From the NCBI GenBank assembly GCA_026874595.1, contig CM049310.1, positions 16,778,058-16,842,057 of the forward strand: 64,000 nucleotides of DNA, read 5' to 3'. The position numbers and the translations under genes are program-made. Positions 48,340-60,727 of the stretch are shown piece by piece; the first letter of the stretch is position 1; the number at the start of each line of letters is the position of its first letter. Source of the DNA: Sipunculus nudus (lineage: Eukaryota > Annelida > Sipuncula > Golfingiida > Sipunculidae). Under the pieces are notes generated by a model. That model was not told the DNA's origin. It worked only from the letters and a program-made list of their open reading frames with translations, and made no database searches.

Positions 48340-48540
48340 AGCAAAGCGCAAAGAGATCCAAGACGCCTTCCCAGGTGAGCTCCAGACCACCGTGCACTGG
48401 GTCCAAGAAGGCGAAGTCGGACGAGCAAGCAGAGCAGCCGCAACCTCGCCTATTCTGTGCAGAATGCCTGTACACCGCCTTCACCCGCATGCAGACACCG
48501 GGGCCTTGTCTAGAACTCTTTGTTGCGAATGTAAGTAGAG
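48340..48540 (+). CDS. Possible exon or old coding relic (uncertain)
   Basis: About 180 bp of clearly G/C-richer sequence amid AT-rich DNA, open in two forward frames. A donor-like CCCAGGTGAGC is at 48370-48380 and another (AATGTAAGT) near 48529-48537. One frame reads KKAKSDEQAEQPQPRLFCAE; no family recognised. An acceptor is not clear. It could be an isolated exon, a retroposed fragment or a conserved element. Confidence 0.2.
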
Positions 48541-50177
48541 CAATGATTAGTTATCGCCACCAGCCAAACATGAATTCTTTTTTAATGAATTTTGTTGACC
48601 GGACTGAAACTCGATAGATGGATACAGAAATGGTTAAGTCTCGCCTGCATCTGCTAGCTGTGCATCAATATAAATGATTTTTATACCATAACAAATTTAA
48701 ATCTTTAATTATATTGCTAATTTTTTTCATTTGTAATATTTGTAAATATCCTCGAAAATCTAAATTAGTGACGTGGCATTTTCTATATTGCATATTCAAA
48801 GAGATATTTTGTGAATGTACATCTGCTTTGACAATCAATATAAAATAATGGCAAGTAAATGTCATTATTTAACGCATTTTGCCACTCGTGAAAATCATTG
48901 AATTTCACCTGCCTGTTTTCTCAGCTAAGATTGATGGACATCTTTTCCTATCAGGAATTATCTCAATAGAACTTACAAGCATTGTCTACATTTTGGTCTG
49001 GAAGGGTTTGTATTCAAGTAATTGTCAGACAAAACTTTCTAAGTTCAAGTTAAGTTGGGCAGAGTATACTCTTGTTATTTTTTGTGCATGTTAGGCACGC
49101 TTTCAGCTGCAGTGGTAAAAAAGCAGGGCCATTATTTCGTTCAATTAACCGGCAAGCCGAAACACCTGGCGTTCATGTTTTGCATCCAATACTGAATAAG
49201 TCCAGCGGGCATGCCTGTTGGAAACTGGCAAAACGATCCTCCTTGAAGTGTTGAGGGAATTTCAATGGGTATCTTCCATGAATCGTTTAGACTTATCACG
49301 TGTTCAATGTCAGGTGGCGTTTTAAATTAGGTCGCCCACATATTTTACACGGCTGATTTCCTAATACTTTAAGAAAGTCACAAGTAAAAGGCATTTAGTA
49401 CCGCATGAACGAATAAAGTATTTACCCAAAATCCGGCTGTGTTTTTGTTTGTACAATTAAGAGTAATTAAAGAATTAAACAACTAGTAAATCTATAAAGA
49501 TTGGTTTTGTATCTATGAAATAAACTTGAAAGTAAAAGTTACTCTTGGAGACTGTAATGTTAAATTCACAGAAAAGCAGATTGGTGACGAATTTACCGAC
49601 TTTTACAGTAAAGTTTACGCAAGAAAACCGTGATGGTCTTGGCATTTGAGACACGGATGAAACATATGCTGTTCAAATAATGAATATATTTTCCACAGAT
49701 TAGAAATTATTTTCTTACATTTGCCATGTCATACGATTGTAAGCCTGGTATACCCTAGTCTACTTCAAACATGTGACGTATGTGACCTTGCCGACCCCAT
49801 ATCCTAAACGTCAAGCCAATTACATCTGTATTGTCAGTTAGATGTCAGGAATAGCCATTTCTCGGTCTTTTCCCGCAAAAGAGTCTTTCACCTCGCCCAT
49901 AATTCCTGACATTTGCTAACCACGATGAGATTTCATTTCAGTTTTGACAAGTCGCACGCGATTACTTTGATACGAACGCGAGATACAGTCTGTGGGAGGA
50001 ACAGGAAATATGTCCTGGGTCAGACGGAACTTTTAATATCAAACATATATAATAACTCACTGCCCTGCTACATTTTATCCACTTTTTTCTCATTGGCAGG
50101 TATACCGTAGGACCAAAACATTTATCGGTGCTTAAGGCTGTTTCTGTTGCAGTGTCTGGTAACTCGGCTTACAATTG

Positions 50178-50229
<52 letters not shown>

Positions 50230-50425
50230 ACACACACACTATGTACACACTTTATATACACACACTAATATATATATATATATGAATGATTCCATTATGA
50301 TTCTGAGTTTAAATATATTCATATATACGTATAACATATAAAGACGTAAAACTATGTAAATTTATGACTTCTTACCCACACCTATATATAATATATATAT
50401 AAATAATACATATATATAAATATAA

Positions 50426-50478
<53 letters not shown>
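50178..50478 (+). repeat. (TA)n, (CA)n and (TATAAA)n arrays
   Basis: TA at 50178-50225, CA-rich to 50265, TA to 50284, and imperfect TATAAA plus TA at 50384-50478. Confidence 0.95.
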
Positions 50479-50481
<3 letters not shown>

Positions 50482-50599
50482 TCTGGCGTTGTGGAAAAAA
50501 GTAAACATTTTTAGGTATATTTTGTTATAATTTACGTTATCATTGCATTTTGACTTACGCTGGCAGGTCATGTTTGTTTTAATATTGAAAGGCAAAGTA

Positions 50600-51223
50600 A
50601 GGAAATGAGAAGGAATAAATCATTTTAAATATTAATCAGCCCTAGACAAGTGTTCCGTGCGTAATGCACTTTTTCTAGCCACCAGACGTATGTGAGAAGA
50701 TTATATATACAAAGTTCGTCTTTACAGTCATATAAACTATACATTTTTAGTGTGGCGCAGAGAAGAGATAAACAGGACTAATATAATGCAAGTTATATAT
50801 CTTATAAATCTAGAATTTATGTTGCTTACACCTTTTAAATAATGAGAAACTTTGTGGTCCCTGGTGGACGTTTTTCTGATGTTGTTTGATCATATGATTT
50901 CAACACAGGATATACACAAAGTAAAATAATGGTAATTTGTTATGGTCTTCTGTTTTCAGGATGTTTACTGCTGACTATAATAAACATGTAGGTGCCCTCT
51001 GGTAGTTGTCTTCGAAGACTATCGCCCATATTTTGTCTGTCGCCACAGAGGACGCCAAAACGGTATATAGGAGACCATATGTTTGTTATTCCAAAGAACC
51101 ACATATGCTACAAGTAATCGTATTAAATGTATGTTATAAGTCGCCAAAGTGTATTATATGATCAGTTTCATACCTGGGATTCTTATAATTACTCTCTCTC
51201 CTCTCTCTCTCTCTTCCTCTCTC

Positions 51224-51262
<39 letters not shown>

Positions 51263-52910
51263 GTTTAAAGGTTTTAACTTAATATTCTGGCCATCATGTA
51301 AACCGTTTCAACACCAATAATGCTTGGCGTCACTTTATGACGCATACAGTCGGAAATCTCTCGCAGATGGTTTAAATGTAAGGACACTGGTAACAAAAGC
51401 ACATAAACAGCCATGGAAGCCTCAAGCTAGGCGACTAGATTTAGCTAAAGAGTCCTTTTAAAGGGTTCACTCTCGTTGCAATTTCTTAATGAAATTAAAT
51501 TGAATATTGTAATAATATCATCAGTTTCATGCAATGTAAGGTATATTGCGCGAGCACTAAAAATATTTGGTATTCAACATACTTCCACAATTCTCATTTA
51601 ATAAACGTTCTGGAATGTAAGCTCGTCCTCGGAGCTCTTGAAACGCTCGCGAATTCATGAGTCGATGGGGAAATAGGCATCCATCATGCACAGTTTTAAC
51701 TGGTTCACTTTAATTTACGTCAGCTTCATCACAGCTCTTGATTAACTGATCCAGATTATTTTTGCTATTGTGCATTTATTAATTAGGTTTTACCACGGAG
51801 CCCCCATCCCTGCCGTTTGCTCGCGGAGCTTGCCGGCTCATGTCAAAATATTCAAATACTCTGCCCAGGCTTACAGATTCTCGCTTGCATGGGTCAGGCC
51901 TACATTGACCTGATGTTGATTACTTTCATAAATTTCTATCAACTTTCAAAGATATTCATTAATGCTAGCTGAGAAGATAGGCACCCTTTGCTCCGCTTCT
52001 TATTCTCCATTTCCTGTCTCATCATCATTTTGCATAAACTGAAAATGTCCTTGTATTTTAACTTTTAACATTGATCAAGATTTCGGTGGAAATGGAACAA
52101 ACTAGTCACTCTATAAATGGATAATCAGGTAAATTAAAAGGCTCACATTACTGCTAATGAGAAAATTGTCCTTTTTTATAAAAAAAATATCGTATCCGAA
52201 AACTGGTTTGTTAAAGTTAAATGGAACTAATGTAATAGACGTGTGTCGTTTTGTACAATATGTACATATGTTACCGCCTCATATGAACAATAGGTAGTTA
52301 GGTTATATCTTCATACAGGTGAGGCAAAATATTCACCATTTTCCCAAGGAAGAATTTATTGACTAAATGTTTTAGACTATAAGAGATACGGCTTTCCTGT
52401 AATATGACTAATGAAAATACTCTCATAAATATCTCTGAGATTTTTTTGCCAGAATTATTTAAGTATTGACGGTGTAGGTGACTCTTTAAGCAGTGGTCAC
52501 ATAATTTTCCTTTCAATTAATTCCAAATAGCCACTGTATGTAAATTCTTTCTCTGCTGTATACGGTCTGCAGAGCCCTGGAAAAATGCTTAGAATGTCCC
52601 GACCAGTGCAGATATCAAAATCTAAATCTAGATTATTAAACATCGGAAGTTATCATATATTTTTATAAACAGTCGAAATATGTGTGTTTTCGAAATGCGG
52701 ATAAAGGCAGACGGATTGATGGAAGAAAGTTTCTTGTTCAATATCACCACCTGCTCTTGAATGCAGGCTATTCTGGGGCGTCTATATAGGGGGGGGGGGT
52801 ATAGCACTTTTAGCAAGGGGGATGGCCAATTTCGGATACCCTCCCACGCCTGCGAGTAATAACCCCCACCCTTGAACATTAATTGTCGCCACTGGCTATA
52901 CCTATTTCAT
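50600..52910. other. No gene recognised; one unique block of note
   Basis: 51640-51980 is unique, with mixed G/C-rich and AT-rich words, TTAATTAG and no frame; a candidate regulatory block. 52780-52900 has G runs and a CAGTGGCGAC end like the GGCGGATCC element family. Confidence 0.35.
51190..51262 (+). repeat. (CT)n microsatellite
   Basis: Nearly pure CT run with a few extra Cs. Confidence 0.95.

Positions 52911-52914
<4 letters not shown>

Positions 52915-52967
<53 letters not shown>
52915..52967 (+). repeat. (TA)n microsatellite
   Basis: About 26 TA units. Confidence 0.95.
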
Positions 52968-52969
<2 letters not shown>

Positions 52970-53888
52970 GGAACCATGAATATACCAAACTACAAATATA
53001 TAACCAGTTGAACTAAACAGTCAAGTTTGAGGTTTACCATATTTTTTAAACAGGGACCAGGATTTACACGTTACCCACGACGGATATGTAGACAGTCGTT
53101 TGTTTGCATAACGATATCCCGAGAGACCACAGGGGAACACGTTAGCTTACACACAGATAGGGCGACCATAGATGCTAGTAAAAGCTACTATATACGTCTG
53201 CTTTATACCCGAGCGTGCTATTACAGGTACAAAGACCCGCCCCGAGACGCCAGTCTGACGAGACCGATGTTGTCTGCAGTATGCGTTTATCTGATACGTT
53301 GTCCATGAGGATATATGTAAAGCATCCCCTCTTGGTAAATGAATTTGATGGACGATGAATTCAAAGTGGCCCCAGTCTACAAGGTCTGAAATGTATTAAA
53401 ACTGTGGTATTCTACTTTGGTGATTTGAATATTCTGATTTGTATAAAAATGAAGATAAATGTTTGAAATAATTTATATGTATCTTAAAAATTCATATAAA
53501 TGTGTTTATATTTCACAATTATTGTTTGGATAGTGATTAAGATCCATCAGTCAGCCTAGTGAAGGGAGAACTGAGACACGAAATTTAACCCAGAATACAT
53601 CATTTTCTTGTAGAAATTATTCTAAGCTGTCCATCATCGGCCTTCAAAGAGATATGAATAACCTGGCTATATTGTATTACATGTTAAACAACTGACATGG
53701 AATACAAAAGGCTTCACTTTATATATAAAATCATATTGATCAATACAGTAAACAGCAAATTAAATTCTGCATCAAGGGTTCTTCTACGTCTATACGTGTC
53801 AGATGAAAGGACGGCGACTACGATTTGAACAGCAAACCTTCATTGAGATATGGTTTTGGAATCAGATACACACACACAAACAATTCCT

Positions 53889-53929
<41 letters not shown>

Positions 53930-55745
53930 CCATTTTTAATGATAACATAATGAGATTTCGGACAGTAGAAAAAAGTTGAATGTGTGTCTCTCTCTCTTTC
54001 TCTCTCTCCGTTTCTGTGTGTGTGTTCTTTTTGTGTGATTGCTCACAACATAACTCGCGCCATCAAGAACGGAAACTCAAGAAATTTTCAGGGCATTTCG
54101 GGAATGCCCCAGTGAAAAATCGTTCAGCTTTGGGTGTGGATCCGGAACATGATCTGGATTCTTCAAGTAAAATACACAAATGTACAATCACGTAAGCATA
54201 ATTTCCTCAGAATATGGAGCGAATAAGTGAATGAAAACACGGTTTTGATAGCATCCAACGACAGCCCCCCCCCCCCCTCAACCTGTCGGAGGCTTGCATT
54301 CCTTAGTATGCAGATTTCTAGTTCGAAATAGCTTGTACAGTAAGAAGGTAAAGCGTTCTCTAAATGGATCATATGTGACAAGAGGATCGGGTGTGTCAGA
54401 CCCTGACTTGCATTTTAGGATTTATTCTTCAGTCTGTCCAGTTGATAAGTGTCCTTTCTTGTACAGTGAAATATAAGTTCCAGCTGAAATTTAATTTGAG
54501 AAAAACTCCAAGGATATAATAGAAATCTCACGTTTAATTTCTGATCCAAATAATTTCGGTCTTCATAAAAAAAACATGAGTGTTTTACATTTTTCTCAAA
54601 TTCTGATTCACATTCTTTACTTTAAAAAAACCAAGTTCACCTCATCATGCGAACATTAAAAATACTGCCCAGAGTATTATTATCTTAAAAGATGGAACTT
54701 GTAGAGTTTGTAAAATTTGTAGGAATATCACTTTACAACTCTGCTTTCAAACTATTTCTGTTCAAATACAGTTCCTGTTGTTACATTCAAGGTTTTTTTA
54801 CTTCACTCTTGAAAAGGAAATCTTTAAAAACTTGCAAAAACGTTTTTGCAACGCTATGAGCAGGTGTTCTAATGCGCTTGTAGTGTAACCCGTAAAAGAC
54901 ACCGGTACCCCTATTGGTTCTTCCTGACACCTTTGTCTTCGTTAAAACCTACATTTATATCAGCCATGTTACAAACCCGAACTCTCCAGATGAGCTTTTG
55001 TATTTATATATTTTCTTTCGATATATACATACAAATACAAAGCAACCTTACTCCAGCTAGGTCTGTACCTCTGTAAACAAGCATAATTGCCAACTATCAG
55101 ATTGAAGCATTTCTTATACTTGCATTCAATGTTCGCCTAAATGAATACTACCGTAAGTTCTAATGGCATCTTTGCTTCACTTCAGCAATCAAAGGCAGCG
55201 TTAGGTAACGTGTATGAAAAACATTTTAGTTTAAAAGTTACCAGAGTCGCTGTCATCAGATATAATATTGTTCACTCTTGCGGATAATAGGAACGCGGCA
55301 GAGAGTAACTTTTTGATCAAGAGAGAAAGGTAGTTCGTAACAGATAATTCTAGCTTAACACAGGAAATACCGAAAAAATGCAAGTCAGGGATTTCTTTTC
55401 CTAGCTTGTTATTTTATTGATATTTCATAAGTTTACGAAAATACATATTTAGTATTTTGGAATAATGATGGCATTAACAATATACTGGCCCATTTGTTCT
55501 CCTCTATACAAATATATTGAGCTACTGGTTTTCTCCAATAAAAACAACTGCTAGAGCGCTCTATGGTATTACATCGGGGACTTATAATTATACAAATGCA
55601 TGTGTATAAAGGAATCAAATTTTGTCAGTTATTTTATTACAGCAACATCGTGTATTTTTACTTCGTGCCACATCTTGTTTCACTCATCAGGTTAGACTGT
55701 CTGACTGAAATATCACTTTAGTATGTGTGTGGACGTGTCCATGGT
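52970..55745. other. No gene recognised
   Basis: The 93-codon stretch at 53027-53308 has no recognisable domain. C run at 54266-54278; otherwise AT-rich. Confidence 0.4.
53868..53930 (+). repeat. (CA)n(TA)n microsatellite
   Basis: CA runs followed directly by TA units. Confidence 0.95.
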
Positions 55746-55747
55746 TG

Positions 55748-56045
55748 TTAACTGTGGATAGGTAGCTGTTCTTGTGACCGCAGGTTTAGGCGTTCGCGTT
55801 CCCTTCTGTACGCCGTCTGCACACAGACCCCTAGCCAAAGTCTTTACCACAAGGGTGCGCTCTCTTGACGCAGGAGTGTATAGTAGGCACTGTTGAACGA
55901 ATAACCTTCTAGCGCCTGTTACATCTGCTTCAGCTGTATGCTCCTCAGGGAGCCGAGGAAAGCTACAAGAATGAACAGGCCCGAAAGACCAAAAATTGTA
56001 AAGTCGGATGAGACTGACGTCGTCGGTGATATCAGACTATAAACC
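55748..56045 (+). mobile_element. tRNA-derived SINE, copy 2 (decayed head)
   Basis: Same body and tail as the 39.3-kb copy, in the same order. The tRNA-like head is degenerate: 'ggtttaggcgttcgcgttcc' replaces the B box and the A box is hard to see. Confidence 0.6.
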
Positions 56046-56749
56046 CCGCCTTTTTGGGGTTACAACTGACGTCCAAAAATGCGATATGAGAATTCTGTTT
56101 TTATTATTTATATAGCCCAATGGAGCCTGTTTAATATATGGGTACTGATCTCGTCCAATCATAATGACACTGACATGAATAAATCAAGGGTGCTCCAAAC
56201 CGCCGCTCACGGTCGGGTCAGTTTGTGACGAATTTCATCAGCTGCAGGTACAGATTACTAGACACTAATTTCCCCCGCCTTGTCAGTCCAGTTAATACAA
56301 TTCCTCTTTCATGCTTTCTTCCACCATTGTTACATTATGGGATCAAAGACAATAATCTGTTAAATCTAATCCTCTCCGAAGAAAATTCCCGGTCAAAAAA
56401 TTCGTCTTATCTTTTTATCTTCATATCAATCTAAATCCCGGTTGCTATTTTCTTGGTTCATTTTTGCCTCCTGGTTATTTTACAAAACCATAGGAGAGTT
56501 AACTGCAGATTTGAACATTGCTCTCCATCAAACGCTTGTGGATAAGCCTCCGAATCAATTATCTCTGTAAACCAGGCCACTTTGCGGATGACATAATTGT
56601 AAAAGTAGTCTGAGTCATCAATCTATCTTATTTTTTACATCATATTAAAAGAGAGTGCTTATTTTACACTTTATAGCTTCCGATTCGTTCTAAAGAGTTC
56701 ATTCAAATGTCATTCTAAAATACATATAAATGTTATACTGAAGGCGGAA

Positions 56750-56750
<1 letters not shown>
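56046..56750. other. Unique, non-repetitive block, possible regulatory sequence
   Basis: 56150-56620 has no repeat signature or long frame; words such as TTACATTATGGGATCAAAG and TTAATACA stand out. Function inferred only. Confidence 0.25.

Positions 56751-56753
<3 letters not shown>

Positions 56754-56792
<39 letters not shown>
56754..56792 (+). repeat. (TA)n microsatellite
   Basis: About 19 TA units, about 70 bp before the 56861 inverted repeat. Confidence 0.95.
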
Positions 56793-56795
<3 letters not shown>

Positions 56796-56860
56796 CATAT
56801 CCTAGTGTTTCATTTATAGTCGATGCCGAAAGGTTCTCAATGCAGCTAAGCAGAGCATGT

Positions 56861-57095
56861 TTACTTAGTATTAAACACGTCAAAGCATTTTGTTACATCT
56901 CTGTGTTTTACGCCTATGGTGAAGATGATGTTTACACTCAGGCGATCGTCAGGTATACCTGTTGCCTGACTGACACAGGCACTCAGCTGTTTCTGCAACA
57001 GTTTCCTGACGATCGCTAGACTGTAAAGAACATCTTCACTTTAGGCGTGAAACTAGAGTTGTAACTAAATGCTTTGACCTGTTTAATACTTAGTA
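56861..57095. repeat. Long inverted repeat with hammerhead-like arms
   Basis: Left arm (about 56861-56968) and right arm (about 56996-57094) are inverted copies, with landmarks 'tcaaagca', 'acgcc', 'gatgttt' and 'gcgatcgtcagg'. Both are diverged relatives of the 12.54-kb unit; the right arm keeps CTGACGA and GTGAAAC, the left has GTAAAAC. The right arm ends 4 bp before LTR copy C. Confidence 0.6.
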
Positions 57096-57098
57096 TAT

Positions 57099-57838
57099 TG
57101 TTACGGAACCTATAATAACAACAGATCACGTAGTCGTGACGAGCATAAATTTTGTTACGGAGATAAATAAAAATCAGATTCTGTAACACTATAGGCAGCG
57201 TGAAATGTCTAGGGGAATGAATATAGAAGTCAGTGGTTTTTTGTTAACAAATAATTATATTTTTTTAAAGCAATGCTAACAATACAAATCATTAAATCAA
57301 TACAATTACACAGTATAACAACAGTATAAAAGTAAATCAATACAATTACACAGTATAATTAATAAAGTGTACAGTACTTGAGTGTCCGGATCCTAAGCTT
57401 TTTTGGATACCATCACTGTCACAAATTCACATCTCAATAATTCCTTTAAAACATATAATCCAGATGAACAGTTCACGTAATTCTTCTTAGAGAATAATTG
57501 TCAAATGTATTCTCGAAATAAATGTAAAAAGTGATGTTCTGCTAATAATCCCAAAGGCAAACTGAAGACTGAATAAAATCTGTTACAAAGTTGGAAGAAT
57601 ATCTATAAGTTCTGCACTCTTCCGTGTCCGCTGGAATATTTCTCTTTCTTCTCTCGGCTCTAAACACAGCCCCTATTTATAACTTTTTATCCGAAAATTC
57701 TAGGAATGGTAAACTCTTTAGAACAATACACAGGTTACAGAAACAGACTTGAAACATCTAGAACAAAGAACGCTTTGTTTATATACACTTAAGACCCCAC
57801 ACGCGGGCCGGCCCGGCTCGCGCTTCTCCTAAGGCAAC
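57099..57838 (-). mobile_element. LTR-like repeat, copy C (minus, 5' truncated)
   Basis: Begins TGTTACGGAACC (the inverted 3' end of copies A and B) and runs through the poly(A)-signal region and TATAAATAGGGGC on the minus strand to 'aggagaagcgcgag'. The first part of U3 is missing, where copy D begins. Confidence 0.65.
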
Positions 57839-58251
57839 GGTCTTCAATTTGCCAAAACTTCACTTTTGGATTACAACAGATGATTTCGAGATAACATTGG
57901 ACTATTATTGCCTGAGAAGATTTGCGTGAACTGTTCATCTGGATTATATGTTTTAAAGAATTTGTTGAGCTGTGACAGTGGTGGAATCTAGGCACTGCAC
58001 ACTTTATTTATTATACTGCTGTCTAATTGTATTGATTTACTATTACACTGTTGTTATACTGTGTAATTGTATTGATTTAGTGTATTATAATTTTAGGATT
58101 GTTTTAAGAATAAATTATAATTATTTGTTAACAAAAAAAACAACACTGAATTCTTTATTCAATCACGCTGCCTAGTGTTACAGAATATATTTTTTTTAAC
58201 TCGGTAACTAAATCTATGCTCGTCACGACTACGTTATTAGGTTCCGCAACA
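57839..58251 (+). mobile_element. LTR-like repeat, copy D (3' half, plus)
   Basis: Matches the 3' half of copies A and B from 'ggtctt.atttg' through 'gtgacagtggtggaatc' and AATAAA to GGTTCCGCAACA. It abuts copy C head to head at about 57838. Confidence 0.65.
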
Positions 58252-58259
58252 ATATAATC

Positions 58260-59670
58260 CTAACCAGCAACCTGACTGGTTTGAGTCAATGGGTGCTGAA
58301 GCAGTGTGGATTTAAGAGATAAAAAAGAGTCAAATGAAGAGCTTTATTGTCATTTGTTCAAATGAGTACAAAGTCATTAGACACCTTTAAGCTCTGTTTC
58401 ATGTTCATTTAATTATTTTACAGACCGCTTGACTTAGACAGATCAGTATTGCTTTTAATAAAGATAACCGCAAACTTCCATGTTTTATTTGACTGGCATG
58501 AATCGCTCTTTGATTCAGGTGTTGATGAAAGCCATTCCGTTGAAATTTTATTCAAATGATATCCAAGGGGAAAATAATGGGGATATGACATCGTTCTTGT
58601 AATGCCCTTTTATAATTTGTTAAATACCTCGTCTTTATTTGATCTCTTGTTAAATGGTAGGTGTTAGGCATGTTGCTGCCGATGTATCAATCATGAAGCA
58701 TAACTTCTAATGGAAACAACCTCTTAGTGCAATTGTTATAAAATATTTTTTTTCTTTGATGTTACCGGAAAGATATATCTGCAATTTACTCTGGCAGTCA
58801 AACGATATAATAAGGAAGTAACAGCTTTTGACTGACGCAATGCAGCACCTTAAAGACAATGCTGTCATTTGTACATTGAAATCTCACTAAACCCACTAAT
58901 GACCCGTAATCAAACAGAAGCAATACCCTTACCCAGGCACAGCTTCCCTTCAGCAAGATGTCGTTTCTACTCATAACCAACCTCTTCAGTTTGGGCACTG
59001 GGGAACTTGTCTCAGCTGTCAAACTTCAAAATCGAAATTTGTTACTTTTTTTTAAAGGTAACACCTTATGTTTACATTTTATATCTGAATGCTTACGAAA
59101 TATTACTAATTCCGTAAAGTCCTTTCCACAAAAACACTCATGATTATTAAACTTGCCTTGACACAATTCTTATCCATCACACTTGCACAAACTATATTGT
59201 CCACATCACTACATTTATATCTACGCCGATGGTGTATTTTGAAGCTCCGGTGCGTTTTGGGTGTCAGATTTCGACTCCAACATCCTTTATCAGCCAATTC
59301 GTACTCTTGTGAGCCCGAGTCTGCGCAGTGTGAGGTACAGCTGATGTAGCCCGGACATTCAGCCTACCCCAGAAATGGACAACAAGAAAGACAAATTAAT
59401 AAGAATTATTTGCGTTACAGCCATGTAGCTGCAGCTGCAGCTGAATGTGTGCCAAAGCCGCGCTCAACTGACCTTACAAGTTATACCAACGGACAGGGGA
59501 TACATTTTCATGAAGTGTCCTTATTTTATCCTGAAGATTTTCATTTTCTCCTATTCGAGTGATCTGCGGATTTATTTATTATCAAGTGAAACATCTTTAA
59601 ATCATATGTAGCGTTTTTAACTGTTTTCGAGGTGGGACTTGATATATATGCTCTACACACACCATAAGGG
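58260..59670. other. No gene recognised
   Basis: Unique sequence between LTR copy D and the Penelope-like element. Overlapping short frames on both strands at 58798-59349 show no domain. Confidence 0.4.

Positions 59671-59672
<2 letters not shown>

Positions 59673-59730
<58 letters not shown>
59673..59730 (+). repeat. (TA)n microsatellite
   Basis: About 28 TA units at the probable outer edge of the Penelope-like element. Confidence 0.95.
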
Positions 59731-59734
<4 letters not shown>

Positions 59735-59832
59735 GTATTGTTCACAAAACGTGAATTCAATACATCGCGGTGATAGTGCTCTACCGTATGGGAGCGTTTA
59801 TAAATTACTAAAGTACGGTTATAGTTTGACTT

Positions 59833-59904
59833 CCTCAGTTTGTGCTACAGATCTGTTTCGTGAGAGCAGCATTCAAGCCGGCTCACTCTTCAGGTACAAA
59901 CTGG
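59833..59904 (-). ncRNA. Hammerhead ribozyme in the Penelope-like element
   Basis: Read on the minus strand, the full hammerhead core is present: CUGAAGA (CUGANGA box), stem II of UGAG and CGGC paired with GCUG and CUCA, closed by the conserved G10.1-C11.1 pair, then GAAA. A short stem III (ACA/UGU around a GAUC loop) is followed by the cleavage triplet GUA. Stem I is CAGUUUGU paired with ACAAACUG plus the closing C-G. Predicted cleavage is between minus-strand bases 59846 and 59845. Short stem-III hammerheads are known in the terminal repeats of Penelope-like retroelements; this one lies about 430 bp downstream of the GIY-YIG stop codon, where it would be expected. Confidence 0.82.
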
Positions 59905-60338
59905 AGTGATCAGATATTTGGGTGAAGTTTGTCGTAATTGGTAGGATTTATCTGGGGTTACTAGGGTCGGTGAGGCATGTATTTAAAGTTTTTGTTTTGT
60001 TAGTGAATAAGGGTTACTGGGTGCCTGGCTTATTGTACTGTATTAGGGCTATTATGAAGCGCTCGAGGATTTGTTGAATTGCTTAAAGTTTGTCAAGACC
60101 CCAGGTGTTGGTTCGGTCAGGGGATCAGTGGATTAGTGGTCCAGTTGGTTGTTCCTGCATACATTGGCTGGGATCTTGAGACTGCATATTTAACTTTATT
60201 ATCGGCTTAAAATTATTTAAGGTTACAAAGGAGGTATTTAGTTCTATGTTTGCATGACGTTGTCAGCTCGTTCCTATTGTTTATTGAACTCAGATCAGGT
60301 CGGCAAATTATGTAGTATTTCTCTGTGGTGCATAAATT

Positions 60339-60722
60339 TCATTTTTTGGACGTGTTTGAATAAGCTCTGCATTTAGCCATGATTTTCCATTTGACCGAAT
60401 AGGGTATGTTTTTTTCTTTCAGAGTCCACACGTACTGGCTTAGTGTTGTGCTATTTCTGTATTTTTCATTCCTGAAACTACTGATGTGTCCATAGTATCT
60501 CGTTTTAAATGCGTTTTCTGTCAGTCCGATATATGTTTCCACTTGTTTGTTATCTTGTCTGGTAACTGTGGCCTGGTAAATTATGCTTTGAGTAAGGCAT
60601 CCTTCTTTGATTGGGCATTCTTTCGGGTTTCTACAGTTGCAGTTTTTTCTTATGCTCTCTGTTTTCTTTTCTTTAATTCTCTCATTGTTAAGTCGTCCTT
60701 TGTTGTGTGCTGAAATGACCTG
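60339..60722 (-). pseudogene. Penelope-like Cys-rich linker and GIY-YIG endonuclease domain
   Basis: Open to a stop at 60339-60341. A Cys-rich segment (CNC, then KECPIKEGC) is followed by the GIY-YIG-like core: IYQATV, then TYIGLT, FKTRYYGH, SFRN, STTLSQYVWTLK. In PLEs this domain nicks the target DNA. The reading frame enters from the fragment upstream of the inserted element, so by itself this piece has no genuine start. It appears intact across its length; the whole gene is broken by the insertion and frameshifts. Confidence 0.82.
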
Positions 60723-60727
60723 TGTTA

